Origin: Nocardia transvalensis
Lineage (GTDB): Bacteria; Actinomycetota; Actinomycetes; Mycobacteriales; Mycobacteriaceae
Direction: 5' to 3'
DNA length: 64,000 nucleotides
Assembly: GCF_015477765.1 (NCBI RefSeq)
Contig: NZ_JADLQQ010000001.1
Span: forward strand, 310,001 to 374,000
The notes under the pieces are model-generated. The model saw nothing but the letters and a program-made list of their open reading frames with translations. It was not told where the DNA came from and ran no database searches. Shown piece by piece: positions 9,482 through 18,679 of the stretch. Made by a program: the position numbers and the translations under genes. Numbering within the stretch: position 1 is the stretch's first letter; the number at the start of each line of letters is the position of its first letter.

Positions 9482-10825
9482 CTACAGCTCGATCAGGCCC
9501 ACATCCGGCTCCCGCGGCTCGCGCGGGGCCAGCTCCTCGGTCGGATAGCCGACGGCGATGGCGCCCAAGGGATTCCAGTCCTCGGCCAGGCCGAGCACCT
9601 CCCGGGTGATCTCGGGCGCGAAGATGGTCGACCCGATCCAGCAGCTGCCGACACCGCGGGTGGCCAGTGCCACCAGCAGTCCCTGCACCGCCGCGCCGAC
9701 CGCGACGGTGAACATCGTCGACTCGGCGGCCCGGCGACGCCGGTCCGGATAGTCGTGGGCGCCGTCGGGCACGCAGAACGGGATGATCACTTCCGGGGCG
9801 TCGAACAGAATGCGGCCCCGGCCGATTCGCCGCTCCACCCGCTCGGCCGACAGCCCGTCGCCGGACAGATCGGCACGCCACTTGTCGGCCATCGTGTCGA
9901 GCAGCCGCTGCCGCAGGGCCCGATCTCGCACCCAGACGAACCGCACCGGACGCGTGTGATGGGGTGCGGGAGCGGTCAGCGCCACCGACACCGATTCGCG
10001 GATCAGCTCGGGATCGACCGGGGTATCGGCGAACTGCCGCACCGACCGCCGCATCAGCAGCGCCTCGCGCCGGCCGCGCTCGATCGCCTCGTCCGTGCCG
10101 AGCCAGAACAGGTCCTCGTCTCCGCGGCGCAGCAGATCCGCCGCCCGCGAACCGTCGTCGTACGGATCGAGCCCCCGCACCACCGCCACGGGGACGCCGC
10201 CGAGCTTGCCCTTCACCAGATCGGCGGCGGCGGCCAGCTCGTCGGCCACGGCGACCTGGGTGACCTGCAATTCGTTGCCCTGTCCGTCGACCGTGCCCCC
10301 GTAGTCGTGCACGACACGCAATCCGGCCGCACCGATGGCGGCATCGGTCTGCCCGATCCGCCAGGCCCGGCCCATGGTGTCGGTGATCACCACCGCGACG
10401 TCGACACCCAGCCGCGCCGACAGCGCGGTGCGCAACGCCTTGGCGCTGCCATCGGGATCGGTGGGCAGCAGCACCAATTCGCCCTGCTCGACATTGGAGC
10501 CGTCGACACCCGATGCGGCCTGCACGACACCGATCTTGTTCTCGGTGATCAGGGTGCGGCCCTTGCGTGCCAGGACCCGCACCGCCTCGGCGCGGACCAG
10601 CTCCCGCCGCAGCGCATCGCGCTCGTCGGGATCGGCCGGTGCGGGAACGACGCGGCCCTCCGCCTTGGCGACGATCTTGCTGGTGACCACCAGCACGTCC
10701 CCGTTCTCCAGCCAGGGCGCCTGTGCCGCAAGGTGTTCGGCGATATCGTCGCCGGGCCGGAACTCCGGCAGGCCGGGCACCGGGATGATGCGCAACTCCC
10801 CGCCGGGCGCGTGGTCGGGGCTCAC
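9482..10825 (-). CDS. fbiB: Bifunctional F420:gamma-glutamyl ligase / dehydro-F420 reductase
   Basis: Cytoplasmic enzyme of coenzyme F420 synthesis. The N-terminal domain (about 1-245) is a CofE-type ligase that adds the gamma-linked glutamate tail to F420-0, with segments [12 protein letters not shown] and [15 protein letters not shown]. The C-terminal domain (about 250-447) is a nitroreductase-fold flavoprotein, starting at the [13 protein letters not shown] region, that binds FMN and reduces dehydro-F420-0. Length 447 residues, normal for the fused actinobacterial FbiB. The GTG start overlaps the fbiA stop by 4 bp, so the two are translationally coupled. M. tuberculosis has the same pair beside whiB2. 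Confidence 0.96.
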   Translation of the reverse strand: MSPDHAPGGELRIIPVPGLPEFRPGDDIAEHLAAQAPWLENGDVLVVTSKIVAKAEGRVVPAPADPDERDALRRELVRAEAVRVLARKGRTLITENKIGVVQAASGVDGSNVEQGELVLLPTDPDGSAKALRTALSARLGVDVAVVITDTMGRAWRIGQTDAAIGAAGLRVVHDYGGTVDGQGNELQVTQVAVADELAAAADLVKGKLGGVPVAVVRGLDPYDDGSRAADLLRRGDEDLFWLGTDEAIERGRREALLMRRSVRQFADTPVDPELIRESVSVALTAPAPHHTRPVRFVWVRDRALRQRLLDTMADKWRADLSGDGLSAERVERRIGRGRILFDAPEVIIPFCVPDGAHDYPDRRRRAAESTMFTVAVGAAVQGLLVALATRGVGSCWIGSTIFAPEITREVLGLAEDWNPLGAIAVGYPTEELAPREPREPDVGLIEL

Positions 10826-11820
10826 GGCTTCACCCCCGCGAGATCCAAAGCCTCACGCACCATTTCGGCGGTCGCGGCCGGATCGGTCATCAGCAGCGGC
10901 ACGCTGCGCACCTCCACCCCCGGCACGTCGGCGGTATCGGTGGAGTGCACCAGCCAGCCGTCCAGGATGCCGGTGTCCGAGCGCGCGCCGAAGTGCCGTC
11001 CGATCGCCTCGGCCGAGGTTTCCACCCCTATGACCGACAGGCACTCATCGGCCATGCCGCGCAGCGCTTTTCCGTCGATCACCGGCGAGAGACCGATCAC
11101 CTTGCCCCTACTCGTCCGCAATGCCCCACGAATTCCGGGCACCGACAGGATGGCGCCGATGCTCACGACAGGGTTTGATGGAGCCAGCAGCACCACGTCC
11201 GCGTCCTCTATGATTTCCGTCACACCTGGGCCCGGCTGGGCCTGATCCGCCCCGATTGTGACGAATCCATGGGTCTCGACGTTCGCGCGATAGCGTACCC
11301 ACCACTCTTGAAAATGAATCGCGCGGCGTTCGCCAGGGTTCTCGGGGTCACTGATGACGACATGTGTTTCACATCTGTCGTCGGTTGCCGGAACCAGTTT
11401 CACCCCCGGTTGCCACCTGTTGCACAGCGCTTCGGTGACCGCCGAGAGCGGGTATCCGGCCCGCAACATTTCGCTACGGACGAGGTGAGTGGCGATATCC
11501 CGATCGCCGAGTCCGAACCAATCCGGCTTGGCATGGTATTTCGCCAGCTCCTCCTTGGCGGCCCAGGTTTCGCCCCGCCGGCCCCAGCCGCGTTCGGGAT
11601 CAATACCTCCGCCAAGGGTATACATGCAGGTGTCCAGGTCGGGGCAGATGCGCAGGCCGTGCATCCAGACGTCGTCGCCGACGTTCACGATGGCCGAAAC
11701 GTCCGCCTCGGGCAGCAGTTCGCGCACACCCAGCAGGAAGCGCGCACCACCGACTCCACCCACCAGCACGGCAATGCGCGGGCCCGTGCCGGGCGCGATG
11801 TCCGCTCGTTCTCCACTCAC
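10822..11820 (-). CDS. fbiA: Phosphoenolpyruvyl-/2-phospho-lactyl transferase of F420 synthesis
   Basis: CofD-family transferase that joins the activated three-carbon unit (enolpyruvyl-diphospho-5'-guanosine in mycobacteria) to the deazaflavin Fo, giving dehydro-F420-0. Length 332 residues. Seen: the N-terminal glycine-rich motif [13 protein letters not shown] (19-31), [19 protein letters not shown], and the late [12 protein letters not shown] segment, all conserved in FbiA/CofD. GTG start at 11820. It is divergent from whiB2 with 344 bp between and overlaps fbiB by 4 bp. F420 serves many oxidoreductases in Nocardia and Mycobacterium. Confidence 0.96.
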   Translation of the reverse strand: MSGERADIAPGTGPRIAVLVGGVGGARFLLGVRELLPEADVSAIVNVGDDVWMHGLRICPDLDTCMYTLGGGIDPERGWGRRGETWAAKEELAKYHAKPDWFGLGDRDIATHLVRSEMLRAGYPLSAVTEALCNRWQPGVKLVPATDDRCETHVVISDPENPGERRAIHFQEWWVRYRANVETHGFVTIGADQAQPGPGVTEIIEDADVVLLAPSNPVVSIGAILSVPGIRGALRTSRGKVIGLSPVIDGKALRGMADECLSVIGVETSAEAIGRHFGARSDTGILDGWLVHSTDTADVPGVEVRSVPLLMTDPAATAEMVREALDLAGVKP

Positions 11821-12164
11821 ATCCGCACAGCCTATGCGGTGATGCGGCGGTCATGCCCCCGACCATATTTGCTGGTCATTTGCTACTTCGGGTTACCGAA
11901 CCGCGTCGAAGTCGGCGGCGGATAGTAACGGAATTGTGTCGGCAGCTTGACCATCACCGCGTCCGGCGTGTCTAATCACAGGCATGTCATTCCGGGCCTG
12001 CGCGAGAGTGCAAGGCACAGGCCGGATTTCGAACGGATGTTCGTATCGGGGTGACAAGCTCGGGGATGTCCGCGGGACTACGTCGCGGTGTTGGGCCGTC
12101 GGTGGGCAGATGAGGTCCGACGGATAAATCATTCTGCGCTAACACACAGTGAGGAGGCGGAGCG
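11821..12164. other. Divergent promoter region between fbiA and whiB2
   Basis: A 344-bp gap with no credible gene. It must contain the fbiAB promoter and the whiB2 promoter, and whiB2 homologues typically have long regulated leaders. I see AT-richer patches near 11860-11890 and 12120-12145, but no motif that I can name with confidence. Confidence 0.4.
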
Positions 12165-12635
12165 ATGGCCGAGGAGCTGGCCCCGTCGGGCAATCCGGGC
12201 GGTGTATCGCAAACCGATTCCACAGCAGGCGCAGCACCTGGCGTCTGTGCTGACAGCGTGAACGAGGAACGAGAGGGGGGAAGCGCGGTGACAACCGGAG
12301 CGGCATCGGACAGTTCGACACAGCAGGGAGGGCAGTGGGCACGAACGCAACGCAAGCCCGAACCGCCCAAACTGAGCCTCATCGTCACCGACTTCGATGC
12401 CATGTTCGACACGATCGAGGAACAGTGGCAGGAACGGGCCCTGTGCGCCCAGACGGATCCGGAGGCGTTCTTCCCCGAGAAGGGCGGCTCGACCCGAGAG
12501 GCGAAGCGGATCTGCATGGGCTGCGAGGTCCGCGACGAATGCCTGGAATACGCACTGGCCCACGATGAGCGCTTCGGCATCTGGGGCGGCCTATCCGAAC
12601 GGGAGCGCCGCCGCCTGAAGCGAGGCATCAGCTAG
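12165..12635 (+). CDS. whiB2: WhiB2-type iron-sulfur transcription factor
   Basis: WhiB-family regulator, predicted to bind a [4Fe-4S] cluster and control septation and cell division as WhmD/WhiB2 does in mycobacteria. The four cysteine ligands are Cys94, Cys117, Cys120 and Cys126 in the C-x22-C-x2-C-x5-C pattern. They are followed by the GIWGG turn (138-142) and a basic C-terminal patch RERRRLKRG for DNA binding. At 156 residues it carries an N-terminal extension of about 70 low-complexity residues compared with the compact M. tuberculosis protein. The ATG at 12165 is supported by a GAGGAGG ribosome site. The next genes match the whiB2 neighbourhood of mycobacteria. Confidence 0.93.
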   Translation: MAEELAPSGNPGGVSQTDSTAGAAPGVCADSVNEEREGGSAVTTGAASDSSTQQGGQWARTQRKPEPPKLSLIVTDFDAMFDTIEEQWQERALCAQTDPEAFFPEKGGSTREAKRICMGCEVRDECLEYALAHDERFGIWGGLSERERRRLKRGIS

Positions 12636-12637
12636 CC

Positions 12638-12673
12638 GGGAGCCCGGGGAAACCCAGGCTCCCGCGGTTTTTT
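12638..12673 (+). terminator. Rho-independent terminator of whiB2
   Basis: GGGAGCC (12638-12644) pairs with GGCTCCC (12657-12663), with further GGG/CCC pairing around a GAAA-like loop. A run of six T follows at 12668-12673. It starts 2 bp after the whiB2 stop codon and is the clearest canonical intrinsic terminator in the window. Confidence 0.88.
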
Positions 12674-12681
12674 CCGGGGTA

Positions 12682-13161
12682 TCAGGGCTCTTCGGGATCG
12701 ATGACGTCCGGGTCGACGCCGAGATAGGTGGCGATCTGTTGGACGAGGACCTCGCGCAGGAGGTCCACCAGGTCGTCCGGGTCGTTACCCCCGCGCAGTT
12801 CGAGCGGCATGCGGAACAGCACGACCCGGGCCCGCGTCGCGGCACCGTGCCGGTCCACTCCGGCCGGGATCAGCCGCGACAGCGGGACCGGGCCGTCGGC
12901 CACGACCTCCTCCGGCCAGGTCACCGAATCCGGGTGCAGCGGACGGATTTTCGGAACGTCGTCGACGGCGATGTCCAGTTTGGTGAGCCGGTCGTGCCAG
13001 CGGCTGTCCAGCGGGGCGAACGCCTCGAGGACCAGTCGGTCGAACTGCTGTCCCCGGGTGCGCCACGCGGGCACGGTCGGCGGCAGCATGGGTCCACGCA
13101 CCCCACGCCCACGACGAATCACCGACCGCGCGGTAGGCGGCCGCTTCCGTGAACGGGTCAT
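12682..13161 (-). CDS. Zincin-like metallopeptidase family protein (Rv3259 type), active site lost
   Basis: Member of the small zincin-like family (PF06262 type) found next to whiB2 in mycolata; 159 residues. The family normally has an HExxH zinc motif in a late helix. Here the corresponding helix reads LREVLVQQI (135-143), so both histidines appear to be replaced, leaving REVLV. The fold-defining segments FAPLDSRW, LDIAVDDVP and ARVVLFRMPLELR are present. A non-catalytic role is therefore likely (inference). The N-terminal 25 residues are very basic. ATG at 13161. It is convergent with whiB2 across the terminator and divergent from the DUF3499 gene. Function unknown. Confidence 0.75.
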   Translation of the reverse strand: MTRSRKRPPTARSVIRRGRGVRGPMLPPTVPAWRTRGQQFDRLVLEAFAPLDSRWHDRLTKLDIAVDDVPKIRPLHPDSVTWPEEVVADGPVPLSRLIPAGVDRHGAATRARVVLFRMPLELRGGNDPDDLVDLLREVLVQQIATYLGVDPDVIDPEEP

Positions 13162-13288
13162 GGATTGAATCTAGTATGTGCCGCCTCCCCCAGCGTCAGG
13201 CCGCCCTGCACCGGACCCGGACAGTGACACCGATCCCATCCTGCGTGTCTCTCGGCGCGGGGGCGGCAGGGGGGTTACGCTGCTGGGC

Positions 13289-13687
13289 GTGATTCCCATG
13301 CGTCGTTGCTGCCGCCCAGGCTGCAAGAACCCGGCCGTCGCGACGCTCACGTATGTGTACTCCGATTCGACGGCAGTCGTCGGCCCCCTCGCCACCGTCG
13401 CCGAGCCGCACTCCTGGGACCTGTGCGAGACCCATGCGTCCCGGATCACCGCGCCCAAAGGCTGGGATATGGTCCGCCACGAGGGCGGCTTCTCCTCCAG
13501 CACCCCGGACGACGACGATCTGACCGCACTGGCCGAGGCCGTCCGGGAGGCCGGAATGCGCCGCCGCACACCGGAACCCGAACAGCGCGGCTACCCCGAC
13601 CACCCCTCCGCCCCACCCCGCCCGACCCGCACCGGCCGCACGGGCCGCCGCGGCCACCTCCGCGTCCTGCCCGACCCCCCGAATTGA
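13289..13687 (+). CDS. DUF3499 family protein (Rv3258c-like)
   Basis: Small actinobacterial protein of unknown function, about 132 residues. The N-terminal half is the conserved part. It has RRCCRPGCKNPAVATLTY with paired cysteines, VVGPLATVAEPHSWDLCETH with a further Cys and His that could complete a zinc site, and RITAPKGWDMVRH. The C-terminal 50 residues are proline- and arginine-rich and probably disordered. The start is uncertain: the GTG at 13289 is used, and an in-frame ATG at 13298 is the alternative. It precedes the phosphomannomutase gene, as in M. tuberculosis, so a link to mannose metabolism or the envelope is possible. Confidence 0.82.
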   Translation: MIPMRRCCRPGCKNPAVATLTYVYSDSTAVVGPLATVAEPHSWDLCETHASRITAPKGWDMVRHEGGFSSSTPDDDDLTALAEAVREAGMRRRTPEPEQRGYPDHPSAPPRPTRTGRTGRRGHLRVLPDPPN

Positions 13688-13784
13688 CGCTCCCCGCCTC
13701 CCCGCATCGCGATCACTGCACGCCGACGGTGAATAATCGGGGACTCGGGAGAGGCTTGTGTCCGGGCCTACTAGGGTGTCCTTT

Positions 13785-15161
13785 ATGACAGTCGCGCGAT
13801 CTGCCGAGTCGGTACATGCAGTTGTCAAGGCGTACGACGTTCGCGGTGTCGTCGGGGAACAGATCGATGCGGATTTCGTTCGGGACGTGGGCGCTTCGTT
13901 CGCGCGGCTGATGCGGGGCGAGGGCGCGACCAGGGCCGTCGTCGGACACGACATGCGCGAATCCTCGCCGGGGCTGGCGGCCGCCTTCGCCGACGGTGTG
14001 CTCGCCCAGGGCCTGGACGTGGTGCACATCGGGCTGGCCTCCACCGACGAGCTGTACTTCGCCTCCGGCAGCCTGGCGTGCCCGGGCGCGATGTTCACCG
14101 CCAGCCACAACCCGGCCCGCTACAACGGCATCAAGCTCTGCCGGGCCAACGCCCTGCCCGTCGGTCAGGACACCGGGCTGGCGACCATCACCCAGGAGCT
14201 GATCGACGGCGTGCCGGACTACGACGGCGCCCCCGGCACGGCCACCGAGCAGAATCTGCTCGAGGCCTACGCCGAATTCCTGCGCGGGCTGGTCGGTTTG
14301 AGCGATATCCGTCCGTTGAAGGTCGCCGTGGACGCCGGCAACGGCATGGGCGGCTACACCGTGCCGGCGGTGCTGGGCCCGGTGCCGCAGCTGACCGTCG
14401 CGCCGCTGTACTTCGAACTGGACGGCTCGTTCCCCAATCACGAGGCCAATCCGCTGGACCCGAAGAATCTGGTGGACCTGCAGAAGTTCGTCCGCGAAAC
14501 CGGCGCCGATATCGGCCTGGCCTTCGACGGCGACGCCGACCGCTGTTTCGTGGTGGACGAGAAGGGCGAGCCGGTCTCGCCGTCGGCGATCACCGCGCTG
14601 GTCGCCGAGCGGGAGCTGGCCAAGGAACCCGGCGCCACGATCATCCACAACCTGATCACCTCGCGCGCGGTGCCGGAGCTGGTCACCGAACTGGGCGGCA
14701 CCCCGGTGCGCACCCGGGTCGGGCATTCGTTCATCAAACAGCAGATGGCCGCCACCGGCGCCATCTTCGGCGGCGAGCATTCCGCGCACTACTACTTCCG
14801 CGACTTCTGGGGCGCCGACTCCGGCATGCTCGCGGCCCTGCACGTGCTGGCCGCCCTCGGCGAGAAGGACCGGCCCATGTCGGAGCTCGCCTCCTCCTAT
14901 GCAACATATGCCGCCTCCGGTGAGATCAATTCCACAGTGGCGGATGCGAAGGAGCGGACGATGGCGGTACTCGCGGCATTCGAGGGTAGAGCCAAGGCGG
15001 TGGACCGGATGGACGGACTCACCGTGCAGCTGCCCGACGACGCCTGGTTCAACCTGCGCGCCTCGAATACCGAACCGCTGCTGCGCCTCAACGTCGAGGC
15101 CCGATCGCAGGAGGATGTAGACGCACTCGTGACCGAGATCCTGAGCATCGTCCGCGGCTGA
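13785..15161 (+). CDS. manB: Phosphomannomutase/phosphoglucomutase
   Basis: Cytoplasmic mutase that interconverts mannose-6-phosphate and mannose-1-phosphate, feeding GDP-mannose for mannosides and lipoglycans. Length 458 residues. All four signature loops are visible: the catalytic phosphoserine in TASHNP (105-110, Ser107), the magnesium loop DGDADR (248-253), the sugar loop GEHSAHYYF (330-338), and the phosphate loop RASNTEPLLRLN near the C-terminus. The ATG at 13785 matches the family N-terminus; an in-frame GTG at 13758 with a GGAGAGG site is an alternative. It heads the pmm-tobH-manA run. The mycobacterial counterpart is Rv3257c. Confidence 0.94.
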   Translation: MTVARSAESVHAVVKAYDVRGVVGEQIDADFVRDVGASFARLMRGEGATRAVVGHDMRESSPGLAAAFADGVLAQGLDVVHIGLASTDELYFASGSLACPGAMFTASHNPARYNGIKLCRANALPVGQDTGLATITQELIDGVPDYDGAPGTATEQNLLEAYAEFLRGLVGLSDIRPLKVAVDAGNGMGGYTVPAVLGPVPQLTVAPLYFELDGSFPNHEANPLDPKNLVDLQKFVRETGADIGLAFDGDADRCFVVDEKGEPVSPSAITALVAERELAKEPGATIIHNLITSRAVPELVTELGGTPVRTRVGHSFIKQQMAATGAIFGGEHSAHYYFRDFWGADSGMLAALHVLAALGEKDRPMSELASSYATYAASGEINSTVADAKERTMAVLAAFEGRAKAVDRMDGLTVQLPDDAWFNLRASNTEPLLRLNVEARSQEDVDALVTEILSIVRG

Positions 15162-15233
15162 CTGGAATAGTGGAATCACAGAGCTCGGATTCACCCGCCC
15201 TGGTGACCCGATGAGGGGAGGTGGCAACGCCCG

Positions 15234-16451
15234 ATGATCGCAGGGACACCGGTACTCGACCTCGATGACGTCGCCTCGCTGGAGGCCGCCGACTCCGGGG
15301 GGACATTGCGCTCGGCCGCGTCCGGCGGTGCCCAGGTGCGGGCCACCGCGGCGGCCATCGGCGAGGATGCGCTGGCCCGCCTGGGCGGCCTGCGTCCGCG
15401 CAGCGTGGTGCTGGTCTCCGGCGCCGGTCGTGCCGCCCGCGCGGCCGCGCTGCTGGTGGCCGCGCTGGGCGATCGCGCCGGACTGCCGATCGTCCCGGTC
15501 ACCGCGATTCCGCAGTGGGTGGGTCCGCTGGATGTGGTGCTCGTCGCCGGCGACGACGCGGGTGATCCGCGGCTCATCGGCGCGGTCGACCGCGCCCTCA
15601 AACGCGGTGCCGAAGTGGTGATCGCCACCCCCGACGAGGGTCCGCTGCGCGCCGCCGCGGCCGGTCGGGCCGCGATGCTGCCGCCGCGGGTGCGGGTGCT
15701 CGAGCACAATCGGCTGCTGCGCTTCCTGGCCGTCGGGATCGCCGTCCTGCGGGCCGTCGACCCGTCCCACATCGGCCCCCTGGTCCCCGATCTGGACGCG
15801 CTGGCCGATGTGCTCGACGCGGAGGCGATGCGGGACGGCCCGCACAACGAGGTCTTCCACAACCCGGCCAAGACGCTGGCCGCGCGCATGCAGGAGCGGC
15901 GCATCGTGCTGTCCGGCGATTCCCCCGCCGCGGCCGAGGTGGCCGGGCACGGCGCCGAGGTGCTGCTGCAGGCGGCCGGGCAGATCGCGGCGGCCGCCCA
16001 CCTGGCCGACGCCGTGGCCGCCAATTCCCGCATGAGCGAGGCCGCCAATGTGGCCGCGCCCGGCTACGATCCGCTGTTCCACGACGAACAACTCGACGGC
16101 CCGGCGCCCGTGGATCGGGTGCGCGTCTTCGTGGTGAGCGCCGAGACCGATCAGGTGGCGGCGGGACGGCGGTTGGCCGTATTCGGTGCGAGCGCCGGGC
16201 TGGTGGACGCCGATCTGGTCAACGTCGATGTGGGGTTGATGAGCACCGAGGCCACCGTGCCACGCGACCCGGAAACGCTGGTGAGCGAGACGGTGCCCGA
16301 GCAGCAGCCGGGCCCGGGCCGCGGCGGTGAGCTGGAACAGCTTGCGGTACTGATCCTTCGGCTGGAGATGGCGGCGGCCTATCTGCGCCTGCTTGGTGGC
16401 CCGTCGGCCGGCTCGGACCGTCCTGCCCACTACGACGGGGGACACTACTAG
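15234..16451 (+). CDS. TobH-like SIS-domain protein (Rv3256c family)
   Basis: Protein of 405 residues that resembles the TobH family found between the mannomutase and mannose isomerase genes in mycolata. The middle part (about 55-130) looks like a sugar-isomerase (SIS) fold, with LRPRSVVLVSGAGRAARAAA and GPLDVVLVAGDDAGD in the positions of the phosphosugar-binding strands. A second similar half follows around residues 220-320. Catalytic residues are not obvious. ATG at 15234 with a GGGGAGG site. Its stop overlaps the manA GTG start by one base, so the two are coupled. A role in mannose-phosphate metabolism is inferred from context only. Confidence 0.8.
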   Translation: MIAGTPVLDLDDVASLEAADSGGTLRSAASGGAQVRATAAAIGEDALARLGGLRPRSVVLVSGAGRAARAAALLVAALGDRAGLPIVPVTAIPQWVGPLDVVLVAGDDAGDPRLIGAVDRALKRGAEVVIATPDEGPLRAAAAGRAAMLPPRVRVLEHNRLLRFLAVGIAVLRAVDPSHIGPLVPDLDALADVLDAEAMRDGPHNEVFHNPAKTLAARMQERRIVLSGDSPAAAEVAGHGAEVLLQAAGQIAAAAHLADAVAANSRMSEAANVAAPGYDPLFHDEQLDGPAPVDRVRVFVVSAETDQVAAGRRLAVFGASAGLVDADLVNVDVGLMSTEATVPRDPETLVSETVPEQQPGPGRGGELEQLAVLILRLEMAAAYLRLLGGPSAGSDRPAHYDGGHY

Positions 16452-17680
16452 TGCTCGAACTCGTTGGTGCGCTGCGTTCCTATGCCTGGGGCTCGCGCAC
16501 CGCACTCGCCCAGTTGTGCGGCCGACCGGTCCCGTCCGCGCATCCGGAGGCCGAACTGTGGTTCGGGGCGCATCCCGCCGATCCCGCGCAGGTGTGCCTC
16601 GACGGCCGGACCGCCTCGCTGCTCGAGGTGGTGGCCGCCGATCCGCAGCACGAATTGGGTCCGGTGGCACCGGCTTTCGGCGGGCGGCTGCCGTTCCTGC
16701 TGAAGATCCTCGCCGCCGAGGAGCCGCTGTCGCTGCAGGCGCATCCCAGCCTCGAGCAGGCGCGTGCCGGATACGAGCGGGAGAATCACGCGCGGGTGCC
16801 GCTGGATTCGCCGCTGCGCAACTACCGCGACGAGAACCACAAGCCGGAACTGGTGGTGGCGCTGGAGCGCTTCGAGGCGCTGGCGGGTTTCCGCGATCCG
16901 CACCGCACCGTGGCGCTGTTGAACGCCCTGGCCGTGCCGGAACTGGTCGCCTACGCCGAACTGCTTGCCGCTCAGCCCGATTCGGACGGGCTGCGGACCC
17001 TGTTCACGACCTGGATCACCTTGCCGCAGGCCATGCTGGCCACCCTGCTGCCGAAGGTGCTCGACGGCTGCGTGCGCTATCTCAAGAACTCCGACGACGA
17101 CTCGCAGGCGGGCAAGGAGTTCGCGGCCGAGGCGCGCACCACGCTGGAGCTGGCCGAGGCCTATCCCGGCGACGCCGGGGTGCTGGCGTCACTGCTGCTG
17201 AATCGGGTGACCCTGGAGCCCGGTCAGGGGCTGTTCCTCGCCGCCGGCAATCTGCACGCCTATCTGCGCGGAGTCGGGGTGGAGATCATGGCCAACTCCG
17301 ACAACGTGTTGCGCGGCGGGCTGACCCCCAAGCATGTGGATGTGCCCGAACTGCTGCGGGTGCTGGATTTCGAACCGCTTGATCTGCCGATCGTGACGCC
17401 CGAACCTCTCGGCGACGGCGCCTTCGTCTATCACACCCCGGCGCCGGAATTCGAGCTGCGCCGCTTCGACCTGGGCGAGTCGGCGGAGCCGATGCCGATC
17501 CTGAGCCACGGGCCGGGCATCATGTTGTGCACCGCCGGAACCGTGCGGCTGCGGCAGGGCGCGACCGAATTGCGGATCACGCCGGGCAGTGCCGCCTGGG
17601 TGTCGGCGGCCGATGTGAACATCCGGGCACAGGCGGTCGACGGCCCGGCGCAGCTGTTCTGTGCATGTGTCAGCTACTAG
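16451..17680 (+). CDS. manA: Mannose-6-phosphate isomerase, class I
   Basis: Cytoplasmic zinc enzyme that interconverts fructose-6-phosphate and mannose-6-phosphate, the entry step to GDP-mannose; 409 residues. Family motifs are present: LRSYAWGSR at the N-terminus, AELWFGAHP, the zinc-binding QAHPSLEQA, ENHKPELVVAL, and the C-terminal cupin segment with GNLHAYLRGVGVEIMANSDN. The GTG start lies on the last base of the tobH stop codon. With the mutase upstream and the guanylyltransferase gene at 22.7 kb, all three GDP-mannose steps are encoded within 10 kb. Confidence 0.95.
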   Translation: MLELVGALRSYAWGSRTALAQLCGRPVPSAHPEAELWFGAHPADPAQVCLDGRTASLLEVVAADPQHELGPVAPAFGGRLPFLLKILAAEEPLSLQAHPSLEQARAGYERENHARVPLDSPLRNYRDENHKPELVVALERFEALAGFRDPHRTVALLNALAVPELVAYAELLAAQPDSDGLRTLFTTWITLPQAMLATLLPKVLDGCVRYLKNSDDDSQAGKEFAAEARTTLELAEAYPGDAGVLASLLLNRVTLEPGQGLFLAAGNLHAYLRGVGVEIMANSDNVLRGGLTPKHVDVPELLRVLDFEPLDLPIVTPEPLGDGAFVYHTPAPEFELRRFDLGESAEPMPILSHGPGIMLCTAGTVRLRQGATELRITPGSAAWVSAADVNIRAQAVDGPAQLFCACVSY

Positions 17681-17747
17681 TAGGTAAGTCGCGCTCTCGG
17701 GGTAGATTGTTCCGGCGAATCGGACACGAAAGGACCAGGGCTGCATT

Positions 17748-18668
17748 ATGTCTGCCGGTGGCGGTAGGAAGGCGATCCTCGCGGCGTTGACCGCGAACCT
17801 GGGCATCGCGATTGCGAAGTTCATCGGCGCGGCGATCACGGGGTCGGCGTCCATGCTGGCCGAGGCGGTGCACTCGGTGGCCGATACCGGCAACCAGGGA
17901 TTGTTGCTACTGGGCCAGAATCGGGCCGCGCGGGAGGCCGACGAGAAACACCTGTTCGGTTACGGGCGCAACCGGTACTTCTATTCGTTCGTCGTGGCGC
18001 TGGTGCTGTTCACCCTCGGCGCGATGTTTTCCGTCTACGAGGGCATCCATAAAATTCAGCATCCGGAGGAGCTGACCGCGCCGCTCGTGGCCGTCACAAT
18101 TCTCGTGATCGCGATCGGGCTGGAGACCTACAGCTTCATCACCGCCATACGCGAATCGAACCCGCTGCGTGGCACCGCGAGTTGGTGGCAATTCATCCGC
18201 CATTCCCGTAATCCGGAGCTTCCGGTGGTGTTGCTCGAGGACACCGGCGCACTGGTCGGTCTGGTGCTCGCGCTGTCGGCTGTCGTCCTCACGATGCTGA
18301 CCGGCGATCCGATCTGGGACGGCATCGGCACCCTCGGCATCGGCGCCCTGCTGGGCACCATCGCGATCGTGCTGATCATCGAGATGAAGAGCCTGCTCAT
18401 CGGCGAGGGCGCGACCCCCGACCAGAACCGCACGATCCTCGAGAGCCTGGTCGACGGCACCCGCATCGACCGCGTCATCCATCTGCGCACCGAATACCTG
18501 GGCCCCGACGAACTCCTGGTGGCCGCCAAGGTATCCATCGTCCCCGGCCTGCAGATCCAGGACATCGCCCAGGCAATCGACGACGCCGAGGCCCGCGTGC
18601 GCACCGCGGTCCCCGCCGCCAAACTCATGTACGTCGAACCGGACCTCTACCGCACCCAAACGGTGTGA
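17748..18668 (+). CDS. Cation diffusion facilitator family transporter
   Basis: Membrane divalent-metal efflux protein of 306 residues with about six transmembrane segments in the first 215 residues. The metal site is visible in the second helix as AEAVHSVADTGNQ (His and Asp four apart) and in the fifth as LLEDTGALVGL. The latter pairs Glu-Asp instead of His-Asp, as in the ZnT9/TMEM163-like branch. The cytoplasmic C-terminal domain (about 215-300) has the usual ferredoxin-like fold. ATG at 17748 after an AAAGGA site. The metal (zinc, manganese or iron) cannot be told from sequence. Its stop lies 11 bp from the convergent flavoprotein gene. Confidence 0.9.
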   Translation: MSAGGGRKAILAALTANLGIAIAKFIGAAITGSASMLAEAVHSVADTGNQGLLLLGQNRAAREADEKHLFGYGRNRYFYSFVVALVLFTLGAMFSVYEGIHKIQHPEELTAPLVAVTILVIAIGLETYSFITAIRESNPLRGTASWWQFIRHSRNPELPVVLLEDTGALVGLVLALSAVVLTMLTGDPIWDGIGTLGIGALLGTIAIVLIIEMKSLLIGEGATPDQNRTILESLVDGTRIDRVIHLRTEYLGPDELLVAAKVSIVPGLQIQDIAQAIDDAEARVRTAVPAAKLMYVEPDLYRTQTV

Positions 18669-18679
18669 GACGCCGACCC

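Noticed and set aside
13713..16670. Open frame of 985 codons on the - strand opposite manB and tobH
   Set aside because: It lies antisense to genes with full motif support and shows only low-complexity Arg/Gly/His-rich translation.
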